Assembly: GCA_037157565.1 (NCBI GenBank)
Contig: JAZHRO010000022.1
Span: forward strand, 2,418,001-2,482,000
Direction of reading: 5' to 3'
DNA from: Thalassia testudinum
Lineage: Eukaryota; Streptophyta; Magnoliopsida; Alismatales; Hydrocharitaceae
DNA length: 64,000 bases
Shown in pieces: positions 10,528 through 20,948 of the stretch (within the stretch, counting starts at the first letter, position 1; every line of letters begins with the position of its first letter). Under the pieces are notes generated by a model. The model was not told the origin of the DNA. It searched no databases and saw only the letters and a program-made list of their open reading frames with translations. A program made the position numbers and the translations under genes.

Positions 10528-13165
10528 TGTAACGACCCGGTTCCCGAGTCCCTATGAGACACGAGAACCGGACCGACTCGACTAATCCCAAGACCCAGTC
10601 GTCCAACGAGGAAGTAACCAAAAGACAGTAAAATAAACCACATTCAGCATGAATATAACTAACAGTAAGAAAGTACAGCAGTAAGGAAAGAAACTACTAC
10701 AGTAGGCACCACCACAACAGTAAAACAACATTTATCATATAACAAAAACTGCAGGTAAAGAAGGTACAGCGGAAACAAAACTACTCACTAGAACAGAAAC
10801 AAAAGAAGGTACAAAGCTGTGGCAACTCTACTGGACCCTACTCGGCCCAGCGTCCTCTGCAGCCGCCGACCCTGGCTGCTCAACACCTGGTCCTGAAAAA
10901 GGTAACGAGTGTAACACGTCAGCAAAACGCTGAGTAGAGTGGCAAACTAACTAAAGGCAACAGTAGAGTGTACAGTAGCTGTTATGTTCTATTACTTCCT
11001 TTTATTTACATCTTTCAATTTTTCTCACTATTTCATTTACTTCTCAGATCCTTTACTTGATCTCGGATGTCCTCGTGGGACGATCTTGATTGCAGTCTTT
11101 TCCAAAAGTAGAAGTAGCACGTGGTGCTCTCCTGGCCGGGAGAGTCCCCCGTGGTGATCCTACCCTCAGTCAACCACCCCAAGGTCACTGACAGACGTAA
11201 CGGTGACTACGTCACGCGCGATAGACGCACAGGTAGCTAGCCCGTACTGGCACGCGGTCAGTCGTTTCCGTTAACGGGTGCGCCCAAAGCACAGCACGGA
11301 ACCAGGGCAGAGCCCTCTCAGTAACAGGGGTCCAACCCCTCCACAGTAACCAAACCGGGGCCTTGCCCCTCCACAGTCCGCGCACCCTCGCCTGACTACC
11401 CTGGTTTGCCCTAGTGGGCCTAACAAGTCGGTGAAGGAGGCTAGCAGAACCCCGGGGCCCGTGGGGTAGCTAGTACTCTCCTAACACTACTAGCTCTCCT
11501 CGGTACTACGTACACGAGGGCCAACAAGTCGGTACAGAGCGGCCAAGCCTAACCCCGGGTCCCTGGGGCGGCTGGCCCCACTCTGCACTAAAACAGGTAC
11601 AGGTACTTCCCTTGGTACTGCGTACCCAAGAGACAGTACAAACTACATCTCAGTTCCATTCCTTTTCTTTCCAGGAGTTCCACTCCTAATTCCCCGTAGG
11701 GTTCCAGCCCTTTATCTCAGAACATCATATGTTTCACTTTCCAGATTCACGTTCTCAATTTCCATGATCTCAAACATGTTTCTTTGTTCATAACAGGCAG
11801 CTGTTAATTAATTTCACAGGCAGCTTATATATTCCTTTCCATTTTTCCAAGACTGCAGTAATATACATTCCACTAGTTTTTCCATCCTAGGATTCATGCC
11901 ACACCTAGGAGCTATCATTCCATACATTTCTCATTCCTAGGATTCATGCAATGCCCTAGGTTCTAGTTATGATTCCATACTTTAACAGATTTTTTTTTTT
12001 TTAATACTTAAAACCACTCTACCAGGTACAACGGGAGTAATGGGGGCGTGGTCGGGAATCCCGCGCGCCTCCGCGACTCTCAAGACGGCAACCGAACGAG
12101 GTCCTATCACAAGGATCAAACACAAGGAGTGTCTCAAAACAGTGTATAGCTACTGTAGGCGGGTAGAGGAATAAATTCTGAAACGAACGCAGCTCGAATC
12201 GCGGAAAACGGAGCCCAAACGGGCCGAGAAAGACAATACTGTGCAAAATCAGACGTCTGGAACTCCTTCCAAACGTCTTAAACGGTGGATCAGAGAATTA
12301 CCTGTTCGGCTTGGTTCCCCGGATGTCCAGAAGTCTGTGGGGACGTCTCTCCTAGATCCCAGACGTCCGATGGTCTCTCCGGACGTCTGGAGGTCACTCC
12401 CGCCGTCTGGTAAAACTTCCAGACGTCTGATTCGCAAGGATGACGAATCCGAACACCTGCGCACAGCCAACCCTCCTCCCTCAGTACGGTCAGTAGACAA
12501 AAAGAAGGAGAAAGCGGAACTCACCTTTCAGACGTCTGTATGATCTCACAGACGTCGACCTTGTCGTCTGGATATCAGTCCAGACGTCTGATTCTGGAGA
12601 TTTTTCCAGAATCAGAACCTCGCTCGGCCTCCGCTCGCGACGCCGCCCGCGTCGCACCTCGCGCGTCCGCTGCTCCGCTCGCAGCAGGTCCCTCTCCGCG
12701 ACGCTCTGCGCCCCCTGCGCCCTCCGTCGGCCGGCCAAGCCGCTCCCGGCGAGCTCGCCCTCACGGCAGAGCCCCGCCCTCGCACGCCGCAGCTCCTCCG
12801 CGCCTACTGCGGCCGCCGCTGCCGCTGCGCCCTCGCGTCCGCTCGCTCTCGCGCACAGGCAGGAGAGAAGGAGGAAGATGGTGGAGACGGGAGGGGAGGC
12901 GCGCCCCCTCCCCCTTTTAACGCCGCGCGGAGAGGAGGGAGAGACGGTCGCAGTCGCCTGCAGCCGCAGAGAAGATGCGGGATCGCAGGTCTGCGCGCAC
13001 AGGCGCGCAGACGAATATCCCGTGCGAGCATAACTGTTCGCCAGACGTCTGTAAACTATCCCGGACGTCTGGTCAGACGTCCGGATGTGATCCCAGACGT
13101 CTTTACAGACGTCTGGGCCACCTCCCAGACGTCTTAAAAGACGTCTGGGGCACGCGCTCGTTACA
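10528..13165 (-). repeat. Element 1 5' LTR
   Basis: 2638 bp, carrying the promoter for the element. It is followed by TTAAC (13166-13170). About 15 perfect GACGTC palindromes were counted by eye, in clusters at about 12252-12590 and 13043-13150, around a GC-rich core (about 12615-12935). On the minus strand a TATA-like GTTAAAAG lies near 12917, about 250 bp from the LTR start, so the transcript probably starts early in the LTR and most of it is transcribed. Compared with the 3' LTR it has an extra 32 bp near 13110-13141 carrying one more pair of palindromes. Confidence 0.95.
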
Positions 13166-13170
13166 TTAAC
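13166..13170. repeat. Target-site duplication TTAAC, right copy (Element 1)
   Basis: Exact match to 2888-2892, directly after the CTCGTTACA end of the right LTR. Confidence 0.95.
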
Positions 13171-13960
13171 TGTGTTGAGGAATTAAACGATCAGAGCCCA
13201 ATCATCATAACCTAGCACTCACCTACCTAACCTAATTAGTCAACCTCTTGGTTGGCCATGGACCTTAATTCTTAGGCTAAATGGTTGGACAAACTAGGTT
13301 CATATCCTATAGAAAACCCAATCCCTAAAACCTAAATCAAGCCCTTTCCTATCCTCCTACTTTAGCTGCCACCTATATCTAGCCTAGCCACCAATTAAGC
13401 ACCTAAGTAGCTGGCCCTAGGTAACCCTGCTATCCTTTATATGGTTGGCCACTTTACTTAGCTAAAACTTAGGTTTAATCCCCACCCTTTATCCTAGATC
13501 TTATGGCCTATGCCTTTAGATAAACCTTAATGCATATCCTCTCCCAACAACCATGTTAGTTGCCCCCTCCTACCACTTATCCTCTCCTTAAGGTCGACCA
13601 CCTAGCATAAAATCCCAACAATTAAACCTATAACCTATGGCCCTAAATCCACCTAGGAAACCCTAACCTTATCCCTTAAAAACCAACCTAAGTGGTCGGC
13701 CATATCACCATAAGAAACACCTTAGTTGGTCGGCCACATCTCAACCATCCATCTCCTATCCAAAGGTTCTCCTTCAATCTTACAAAATTCAATGATTAAA
13801 AATTCACATCTTATAAAATTCATCCAACAGGAGATCAACCAACAGGAGGAGGAGGCCCTTTAGATCAACATCTCATTAATCAAGGCCCATTAAATCAAGC
13901 ACTCTTATAAAATTCATATGCATGCCCCCTTTAAAAGCTATTCTTCCACTTCCAAAATTC
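13171..13960. other. Non-coding flank rich in CCTAA/CCTAAA-like words
   Basis: Pyrimidine-biased sequence continuing the pre-insertion DNA left of Element 1. Words such as cctaac, aaaccct and ccaacc recur irregularly. No open frame or known domain is seen. Confidence 0.4.
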
Positions 13961-13964
13961 ACCA

Positions 13965-14245
13965 ATAGGGCAGCAGGAGGGGGAGGAGGTTATCAGCAGG
14001 AGGGGGAGGAGGAGGAGGAGGAGGGGAATGACAGGAGGAGGAGGGCTGTAGGAGGGGAAGGAGGAGGAGGAGGAGGGTATCGATAGGAGGGGGAGGAGGA
14101 AAGGGGGAGAGGGGCAGCAGGAGGGGCCGGGGAGGAGGAGGGTGGTAGGAGGGGGAGAAGGAGGAGGAGGCTATCGGTAGGAGGAGGAGGAGGTTGTTGG
14201 CAGGAGACGGAGGAGGAGGAGGGTGGGGCAGCGAGGAGCTACCTA
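13965..14245. repeat. GGA-rich purine tract
   Basis: Irregular runs of ggaggaggagg broken by gcagg, tatcagcagg and similar words. A matching pyrimidine-rich tract (cctcctcctcc) lies at about 14875-14990, so together they form a loose inverted pair around the subterminal repeats between them. Confidence 0.8.
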
Positions 14246-14389
14246 AGGAGGAGGAGCGTCAGCGACTGACGGAGGGCGAGGAGCGACAGGCAAACGATGG
14301 AGGGCGATCTCGAGGAGGATTAGGAGAGGAGGAGCAACGAGGGTTTCTGTGAGTTATGCGGGGAGGAGAGGACTTTACGTGTGCGTATG

Positions 14390-14870
14390 ATGAACAGATA
14401 TTTCCCGTCGGTTAAATTAGAAACCAACGGTAAATGATAAGTTAAATCCCTCCTCCATTGTACCTAAACTTTGCCTGGAAATTTTAACCGACTTTTCCCC
14501 GTCGCTTCTTCCACTAATCGATGATAGAAGTCAAAATAAAATCTACCCAAATTTAAGCACTAATTTTAAGCTTCTTTTCACCGTCACTTATTACACTAAC
14601 CGATGGCACATATATTTCTGCCATTGCTTCTTCCACTAACCGACGACAGAAGTCAAAATCAAACCCGCCCATGTGTTAGGCGTTAATTTTAACCTTCGTT
14701 TCACCGTCACTTCCTTCACCAACCGACGGCATAAGTCAAAATTAAACCACTAAACCTACCCAAATTTTAGGCGCTAATTTTAACCATCTTTTAGCCGTCG
14801 CTTTGTACACTAACCAACGGCAAGAATATATTTACCATCGCTTTATAAAGTGACGGTAAATATTTACCTT
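14390..14870. repeat. CACTA-type subterminal tandem repeats
   Basis: Roughly 120-bp units recur with divergence: each has 'taattttaa', a 'ccgtcgctt' or 'ccgtcactt' word, then 'cactaaccgacgg' or a close form, then 'agaagtcaaaat'. Short direct and inverted copies of a CCGACGG-like motif are typical of CACTA (En/Spm) ends, where the element's own DNA-binding protein binds. The run ends in a near-perfect palindrome at about 14827-14862 (atatttaccatcgctt / aagtgacggtaaatat). The CACTA end itself (CACTA...) is not clearly found, so the boundary is open. Confidence 0.55.
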
Positions 14871-14989
14871 CTCGACCCCCTCTTGCTGCCCCCTCCTCCT
14901 CCTGCCACTGTGCCTTCCCTTCCTCCTCCCAACTCCCATTCCCCTCCTCCACTGCCCCTTTCCTTCCTCCTCCTCCTCCCTGCCCTTCC

Positions 14990-15639
14990 TTACCAAATCC
15001 CATATGAGTTCAGTAAAACGATCGATCAATTTTCACATTTGAACTTGTGTTATAACACTCTAAATACAACTACGAAGCTCCACTATTGCATTCAAAACAA
15101 ATGCATTTCTTTAGTAGTTAGCATGTGTGACTATTTTGATTTTCTATGAATAAGAATAAATGAGAAAAATGAGTTATAGATTGATATAGGAAGAATACAA
15201 GTCCAAAGTAGAGACCAAGATAGTCATCCAACTCTAATTATGTGTTTGCTACCCTTACCTAACTTTGAAGTCCTTGAAGGCCAAAGAAGTAGAGGTGCTA
15301 CCTAGAGATATAGTTGAAATAGTAGGTCAAATCTGATCCAAATCCGTTAATACAATTCGATAACATCTAGTCCTTTTGATTCTCTATTTAATCTACTTAT
15401 CTTCATTCTCAAGAATCACATCTCTTTATGATGTTACCCGAACTTCATGAGCTAACCAATTCTTCACATTGTGTTCATAATCTAGCTTTCGAACCATCTT
15501 TATGATGTTACCCCAACTGCCATCCCCCATCCTCCTCTCCTCCCTACTGCCACCCTCCTCCTCGTCCCCTTCTCATCTTCCTTTCCTTATATCAAATTAA
15601 TTACTTAAGTTATTAATAATATAATGGTTTATTATTTAA
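14990..15639. other. AT-rich stretch, no gene recognised
   Basis: Between the subterminal-like repeats and the transposon intron-like segment that follows. No convincing frame is seen. A pyrimidine-rich patch lies at about 15519-15585. It could be a decayed part of a CACTA element. Confidence 0.35.
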
Positions 15640-15965
15640 TTTATTGTGCATTATTGAATTTACATATTATTAGTGATGGTCACCCTTAGAGGCTGTAGTA
15701 CATCAGAGATATAATTTCATTTTTTATAATTTATGTTTATGATATTTTAGGACTATATTAGATGTGGGGTGTGCCCACATATTGTCATTTTTTTGAATGT
15801 ATGGTGGGGTGTGCCTACTTTTATGCACTTTATGTTTTTGTGTGATGCATTATTATTGTGGGGTGTGTCCACTTTTATTATGTGTATTATTTTGATATGC
15901 AGGTTTATGAAAAAAAAATAAAATTAAAGGGAAAACTCTATTAAAATTTTTAAAATTCTTTAACG
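15640..15965 (+). repeat. Partial paralogue of the CACTA intron segment at 30700-31010
   Basis: Repeated 'gtggggtgtgcccac' words followed by 'gcaggtttat' and then 'ggaaactct...aaaatttttaaa' occur here and, in the same order, at about 30780-31005 inside the large CACTA element. The run ending in gcag looks like an intron 3' end. This points to a second, deleted CACTA copy in the same orientation, to the left of solo LTR A. Confidence 0.6.
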
Positions 15966-15979
15966 TTCAATGTATTTGT

Positions 15980-16300
15980 TGGTTGGAGATTTAGGGTTAG
16001 GTTAGGCTTTGGTTAGGTTATGTTAGGATTTAGTTAGGATGATGGTTAGGTTTGGGATGGAGATGGGATGGTTTAAGATGCATGGATAGGTTATGGTTGG
16101 GATGGTTTAGACTTATGGTTGGGGTTTGGGTTGGATGATGATTGATTTGTGTTGGGAATTGGGTTTAATATATGTTGTTTAGGTTTGGTAATGGGTTGGG
16201 TATAGGGTTAGGGTGGTTGGGTTGGGATAAGATTTAGGGATTGAGTTGGGCTAGGGTTAGGGTGGTTGGGTTGGTCTAGGGTTTAGGGATTGAGTTGGGC
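15980..16300. repeat. Degenerate telomere-like (TTTAGGG-related) tract
   Basis: Irregular strings of ttagggttagg, tttaggg and ggttggg over about 300 bp, ending in a near-duplicated unit of about 60 bp: 'gggttagggtggttgggttgg' then 'tttagggattgagttgggct' (second unit at about 16254-16302). The motif resembles the plant telomere repeat but no perfect run of three units was found. Confidence 0.6.
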
Positions 16301-16540
16301 TTTATGCTAATCTAGTGTTCTTACTCGAGATTGTTGGAGGAAATATATGATGTTGGTTGTTGGATTTAGTCTCATACAGTGTGAAAACTTGACGATATAT
16401 TAGGAGCTTGTGTGTTCTAATTAGGAATTTAGGATGCATTATTTCTTGTTGATTTGAATACCCTAATTTATATTCTAATGCATTTAGTTGTTGCATTCGT
16501 AGTTGATTGCATTTGTAGGCATTTAATTGGTAGAACATCA

Positions 16541-18737
16541 TGTTGAAGGGCTATTGATAGGAGATTTAAATGTGTCGTCTTGTTGTAGTAAATCCTCAAA
16601 AATAGCTCTCTCAATAAATAAGATTTATTACTCGAATTTAAGTCCGAGGTCGAACACAGAGAGCAAATATGGAATTCACACGCTAATCTTAATTAATAAT
16701 ATAAATAAGCATAAGAAATAAGCCAAATGATGATATGCAATGAATAATAATTACTCAAAATTGATCATAAATGTAGAACATGAGTTTAACAAGAGTTTAG
16801 CCTAGCAAAAAGAAACCTAGAACAAAATAATGGTGATTTAAATCACCAATTATTCATTTAAACATATATATCAATTACTTAAATATACTAAATAAATGCA
16901 CAGTGCCTGAACCACTTAAATATCTCAATAGTGCTCAATTAGACGTTGGCATAGTACATTAGATGACTTAACCAGCACCTGCTACAGTGCCTCAAAGAGG
17001 CTTCTTCTCTTCAGCGTCTTCTCTTCAGCTCCTTCTCTCTTCTTTCTTCTTCACACACAAGAGAAGAAAGGCCTTCAGCTTCTTCTTCACTGAGTCTTCT
17101 CCTCTTTCCCTTCAACCTTCCCTCTTCTCTTTTCTCCTTCTCTCAACAACTAAGTGTTATGCAATGCCTGCATGACCAAAACCCCCTTTCTCGTGCTCTC
17201 TCTCTCCTTTCCCTCCTTTTTCTCTTTCTCAAATCGGGTGATTATGCGGGTAATTGGGTATGCAGATACCCAAGACTAGGTCTGCGAGGTGTGAGTGCAG
17301 CCAAGGTATAAGAGGCCATGAGCAAGGAACTTGTCGGCGTGGAGGATGGAGGTGTGTAGCGAACGGAAGTCCTCACCGGAGATGTTGATGGAGGCAGAGA
17401 AGACGACAGTGAGCGTGTCGAGTCGAGGTTGTTTTTGGGTAATAAGAACTAACCTAAGAACTAAGGGAACTAACCTAGTCCTAATCTAACGAACGAAAGG
17501 GGGGAATTGGCATTGGCGTTGGCAGGTCGGCGCTGTGGAAGAAGAAAGAGACGGCGAGGCAGTGACGACGAACGAGATGGAGGAACAACCCCCCTTTGGC
17601 AGGGGAGGATCACAAGGACGAGGGGAAGAAGATAAAGCCTTCAATTTGTCCGTTGGAGGCCCGAGAGAGAGGTAGGGAGGGTTGCCAGAGCAGCGGTTTC
17701 GGTGGCCGGAGGAAGAGGAATAGAGGTGTTTGACCCACCAAAACTTGCTGACGAGTTATCTCGTGCATCAAGGGTTATTTGTTAGGGCTCCAAGGGCATC
17801 AAGGGTTATTTATAGGGAAACCAAGCTTGGAAGCTTCTAAGCTTCGAAATCCACGGAGACTGAATCCTCTCAAAGGTTTGCATGAGAGATTAGGTGAGAT
17901 TTGGAAACTCACACAAAGCTTAAAAGGAAGGAAATTACCTGACGCGTTTCCCTTTCAATTTTGAGAGGGATTCGTCAAGTAATCTCAAAGTTCTTGCCAA
18001 AAGAAGCTCGCTGGAGTAGGACTTCTCCACAAAAATGGTATAAGGACCTATTTGTAAAGAGTGACAACAAAGATAGGGGGATTTTTGCAAGGATTTCAAA
18101 AGTTAGGGGCATGTGTATGAGAGAAAAGAGTCAGACATGACCAAAATGCAAACTTGGTCAAGACGATTTGAGATTGAGCCCAAATTTTGATGCAAACTTA
18201 ATTTGGATCCAAGGAGTTTGATGGTGAGGTCAGATTTAGGTTTTGACCATATTTGACTAGGTAAATTATGTAGTTACCCAAATTAGGGTAACTTTCCATC
18301 TGAGACTCTGTTTCAAGTCAAAGCCGATTCTGATGGTCAATTCATAGGTACCAAACTCTAGAGAATATTGTTCTATGATTTTTAGAGGGTTTAGATGAAT
18401 TTTATCCTGACTGGAACCTCAATTAGTTAAACGGGTCTGTTTTTAGGGTTTTAGATGTCATTTAATTTTTGAAACGCATGAAAACTCGTTCGTGTCTGTA
18501 TGCACCCACTTAGTAGATATTTATGACCTTTTTACCTTTAATTAACCCCTAAGAAATCCCGTGTTTGTTCTGCAATTAAGATGTGTTGTTAAAACTGCAG
18601 TTTTACCCCTATTTTCATGTTTATCTCTCAAAATGGATGTGAAGTGAATTACGGCTCTCTAGCGATTATGTAGGAGCATTTATGCATTGATTGTGACTAA
18701 TTAAAGCTAGATATGGTTGATGATGACATTATCATCA
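16541..18737 (-). mobile_element. Solo LTR A (Athila/Tat-like), TSD CATCA
   Basis: 2197 bp from TGTTGAAGGG to TTATCATCA, flanked by CATCA at 16536-16540 and 18738-18742. No internal region or coding sequence lies between, so it is a solo LTR left by recombination between two LTRs. It matches solo LTR C (43584-46147) along its length: the block 'ttttgaccatatttgact' and the following 'agatgaattttatcctga' occur in both. Orientation is set by the homologous LTRs that have a primer site (41338-41355) on the minus strand. Confidence 0.88.
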
Positions 18738-18742
18738 CATCA

Positions 18743-19212
18743 TCTCCATTAAATTGTGATTTGAACATATCTTTCTGAAAGAGATTGAATTGGTTCATTT
18801 GTTATCTACTTATTTTTCGTACTTAAAACTAAATTGTGCACATTACAACAATGTGAGTATTCAATAAAGGAGGGAATCTTAACAAGGAGTAAAAAATATT
18901 TTTGTACATTTCTTTTTAGCATTCAATAAAAATAATTGTATTTTTTATGAGATGATTGTTTATGTTTATGTCAATTTCTTTGCAATTATGAGTATTATTT
19001 TAGATACACATTTGCTAAATAAGATATATGCACACGAGGTCAAACATTAAGTATTTTAACCTTTAGGGTAAAAGTCCTCCTAGTCAGATTGTATCCAAAT
19101 TACTCACCCGTCGAGATTTATGATCGTGTTATATAGACAATGCAGAAAGTGTGTATACTTCACTTACATGTATGATGTGTTGTCTTTGTAGCATGACATA
19201 AGACTCAATTGA
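18743..19212. other. AT-rich non-coding stretch upstream of the CACTA transposase
   Basis: No gene is seen. It lies between solo LTR A and the foldback at 19247-19514 and probably belongs to the 5' untranslated part of the CACTA element. Confidence 0.35.
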
Positions 19213-19241
19213 CTTTAGTTCGGTGAAGTACCGAACTAAAG
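19213..19241. repeat. Perfect 12-bp inverted repeat
   Basis: CTTTAGTTCGGT and its exact reverse complement ACCGAACTAAAG are separated by five bases (GAAGT). It sits just before the much longer foldback at 19247-19514. Confidence 0.9.
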
Positions 19242-19246
19242 AAGGT

Positions 19247-19514
19247 CCTTAAAGATTTGATTACAACTTAGTTTTGCTCGTTACATGTAACCTTGTGCGG
19301 TGAAATTTTGGTTGCTTCTTCCTACTCTTCTTTGGTATACCAACTAATCTTATCTAGTTTCCTACGGTGCCCTTAATTGGGTGTTAAAGGAAATCTAGGT
19401 AAGGTTAGTATTGGGGGATATATTGGAGAAGTACGGGGATATGCTGTCGAAATTCCATCGCACTAAGGTTACATGTAATGAGCAAACCTAAGTTGTGATC
19501 AAATGTTTGAGGAT
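19247..19514. repeat. Long imperfect foldback (arms of about 125 bp)
   Basis: The left arm, about 19247-19372, contains 'gctcgttacatgtaacctt'; the right arm, about 19388-19514, contains 'aaggttacatgtaatgagc'. The pairing continues on both sides: 'ttacaactta' with 'taagttgtga' outward, and 'gtgcggtgaaatttt' with 'aaattccatcgcac', then 'tatctagtttcct' with 'aggaaatctaggta', inward. The loop is about 15 bp. A transcript would form a long hairpin. It lies about 100 bp before the transposase start codon. Confidence 0.8.
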
Positions 19515-19607
19515 GGGCTATAAAGTGAAAATTTTAATCAAGATACACATCATTCAATCATTTCCCTTCCTAATAATTGATTTGTTTACATTAAATTTTA
19601 GGTTACA

Positions 19608-20948
19608 ATGGATAAATCTTGGATTGGAGTGAGGGGTTCAGATTACACCAGATATAAGGATGGAGTAATTTCATTCCTGGATTAGGCCTTTGATGACGAT
19701 AGGAAGATATTTAGGCGAGGAGGTCAATTTGATAATATCTTCTGCCCATGCAGAAGATGTTGGAATGGTTCCTTGCATGATCGTAATACTGTGATCGAGC
19801 ACTTGATTTGTAATGGGTGGTGGCAACATTACACTACTTGGGTAGCTCATGGAGAAGAGTTGACTGAGAAAGTCATAAACAATAAGAACACTATTGATGA
19901 AGAGATCGATGAGGAAATTGTTGATAACGGAGGTAAAGAAATACAAGAAATGTTGAACGAGATGAGAACAGGAGAGGATATAAATACAGATAAGGAAGAT
20001 CCATTTAGTTGTGATCTGTTCTATGATGCTGTTAAGGTAGCTGAGGATCCTATTGCTTCCGGTGTTATGAAAATGTCAAAGTTGTTGTTTTTGTTGAAGA
20101 TATTTCAACTGAAGGTTATGAATAGAGCTAGTGCTAAATTCATGTCAAAACTACTTCAATTTATTGCTGAGATGTTGGATAACCCTGATGGTTTTTCGGC
20201 TTCATGGTATAAGGAAAGGAACAAATTCGTAAGCTTGGTTTGGACTATCAGAAGATCGATGCATGCCTGAATGACCGCATTCTTTTCAGAAAAGAATTCG
20301 CAAACTTGAGTAAATGTCCCGAATGTGGACTTGAGAGATATAAGAAAGGTAAAAATGAAAGTACGAGGAAACAACCTCAGAAGGTTCTTCGTTACTTCCC
20401 ACTGATACCTAGGCTTCAATACCTTTTTATATCAACTAAAACTGCATGGTGGATGACATGGCACCAGGATTGTAAATCTCAAGATGGAAGAATATGTCAT
20501 CCTACTGATTCAGAGGAGTGGAAGAGATTTAACGAAAGAAACAATTCATTTGCTTTAGAAGCAAGAAACGTGCGATTGGGTCTTGCAAGCGATGGATTCA
20601 ATTCATTTAAAAGTATATACCCGTTGTACTCTATATGGCCAGTGGTAATGGTCACTTATAACTTACCTCTAGTTGTGTATGAGATTGTCATTCATGATTC
20701 TGACCCTATTAATCCCCGATCCAAAACAACCAGGAAATGCAATAGATGTTTATCTCCAGCCATTAATCGATGAACTAAAGCAGTTGTGATACACCGGCGT
20801 GAAGATGTATGATGCAGAAAAGAAAGAATTTTACAATATGCATGCAACATTGTTGTGGACCATAAACGACTTCCCAGTGTACACAAATTTGTCAGGTTAG
20901 AGCACTAAAGGAAAGCTTGCTTGCCTAGTCCATATGGAAGACACTCAT
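19608..20948 (+). pseudogene. TNP2: CACTA (En/Spm) transposase, 5' part: transposase-associated domain and TNP2 start
   Basis: ATG at 19608 follows an intron-like 'aaattttag' end. The N-terminal part has the Transpos_assoc layout (MDKSWIGVRGSDYTRYKDGV, then IFCPCRRCWN and WWQHYTTWV). The TNP2 domain begins later with CPECGLERYK and WMTWHQDCK. CACTA transposase binds the element's ends and catalyses cut-and-paste excision and insertion. This copy is dead: TAG at 19683-19685, several frame changes after 20260, and a solo LTR inserted at 20949. The gene resumes at 23756 and again at 29622. Direct reading across the LTR, with one CTCAT copy removed, keeps the domain in register. Confidence 0.9.
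20944..20948. repeat. Target-site duplication CTCAT, left copy
   Basis: Matches CTCAT at 23756-23760 and brackets the solo LTR exactly, within the transposase reading frame. Confidence 0.9.

Larger units (their letters stand above)
2893..13165 (-). mobile_element. Element 1: full-length Ty3/gypsy chromovirus-like LTR retrotransposon
   Basis: Complete element of about 10.27 kb on the minus strand. In transcript order: 5' LTR (10528-13165), tRNA-Met-type primer site (10513-10524), gag-pol frame (10348 to 5993), an in-frame TGA, an integrase tail with chromodomain-like end (5980 to 5585), a short 3' leader, and the 3' LTR (2893-5498). It is flanked by TTAAC duplications. Domain order gag, protease, reverse transcriptase, RNase H, integrase is that of Ty3 elements. 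The chromodomain-like tail and the primer site fit the plant chromoviruses, most likely the Tekay/Del lineage; this lineage call is from recall, not from a tree. By eye the two LTRs differ by about eleven substitutions and one 32-bp indel over 2.6 kb, so insertion was recent. Confidence 0.95.
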
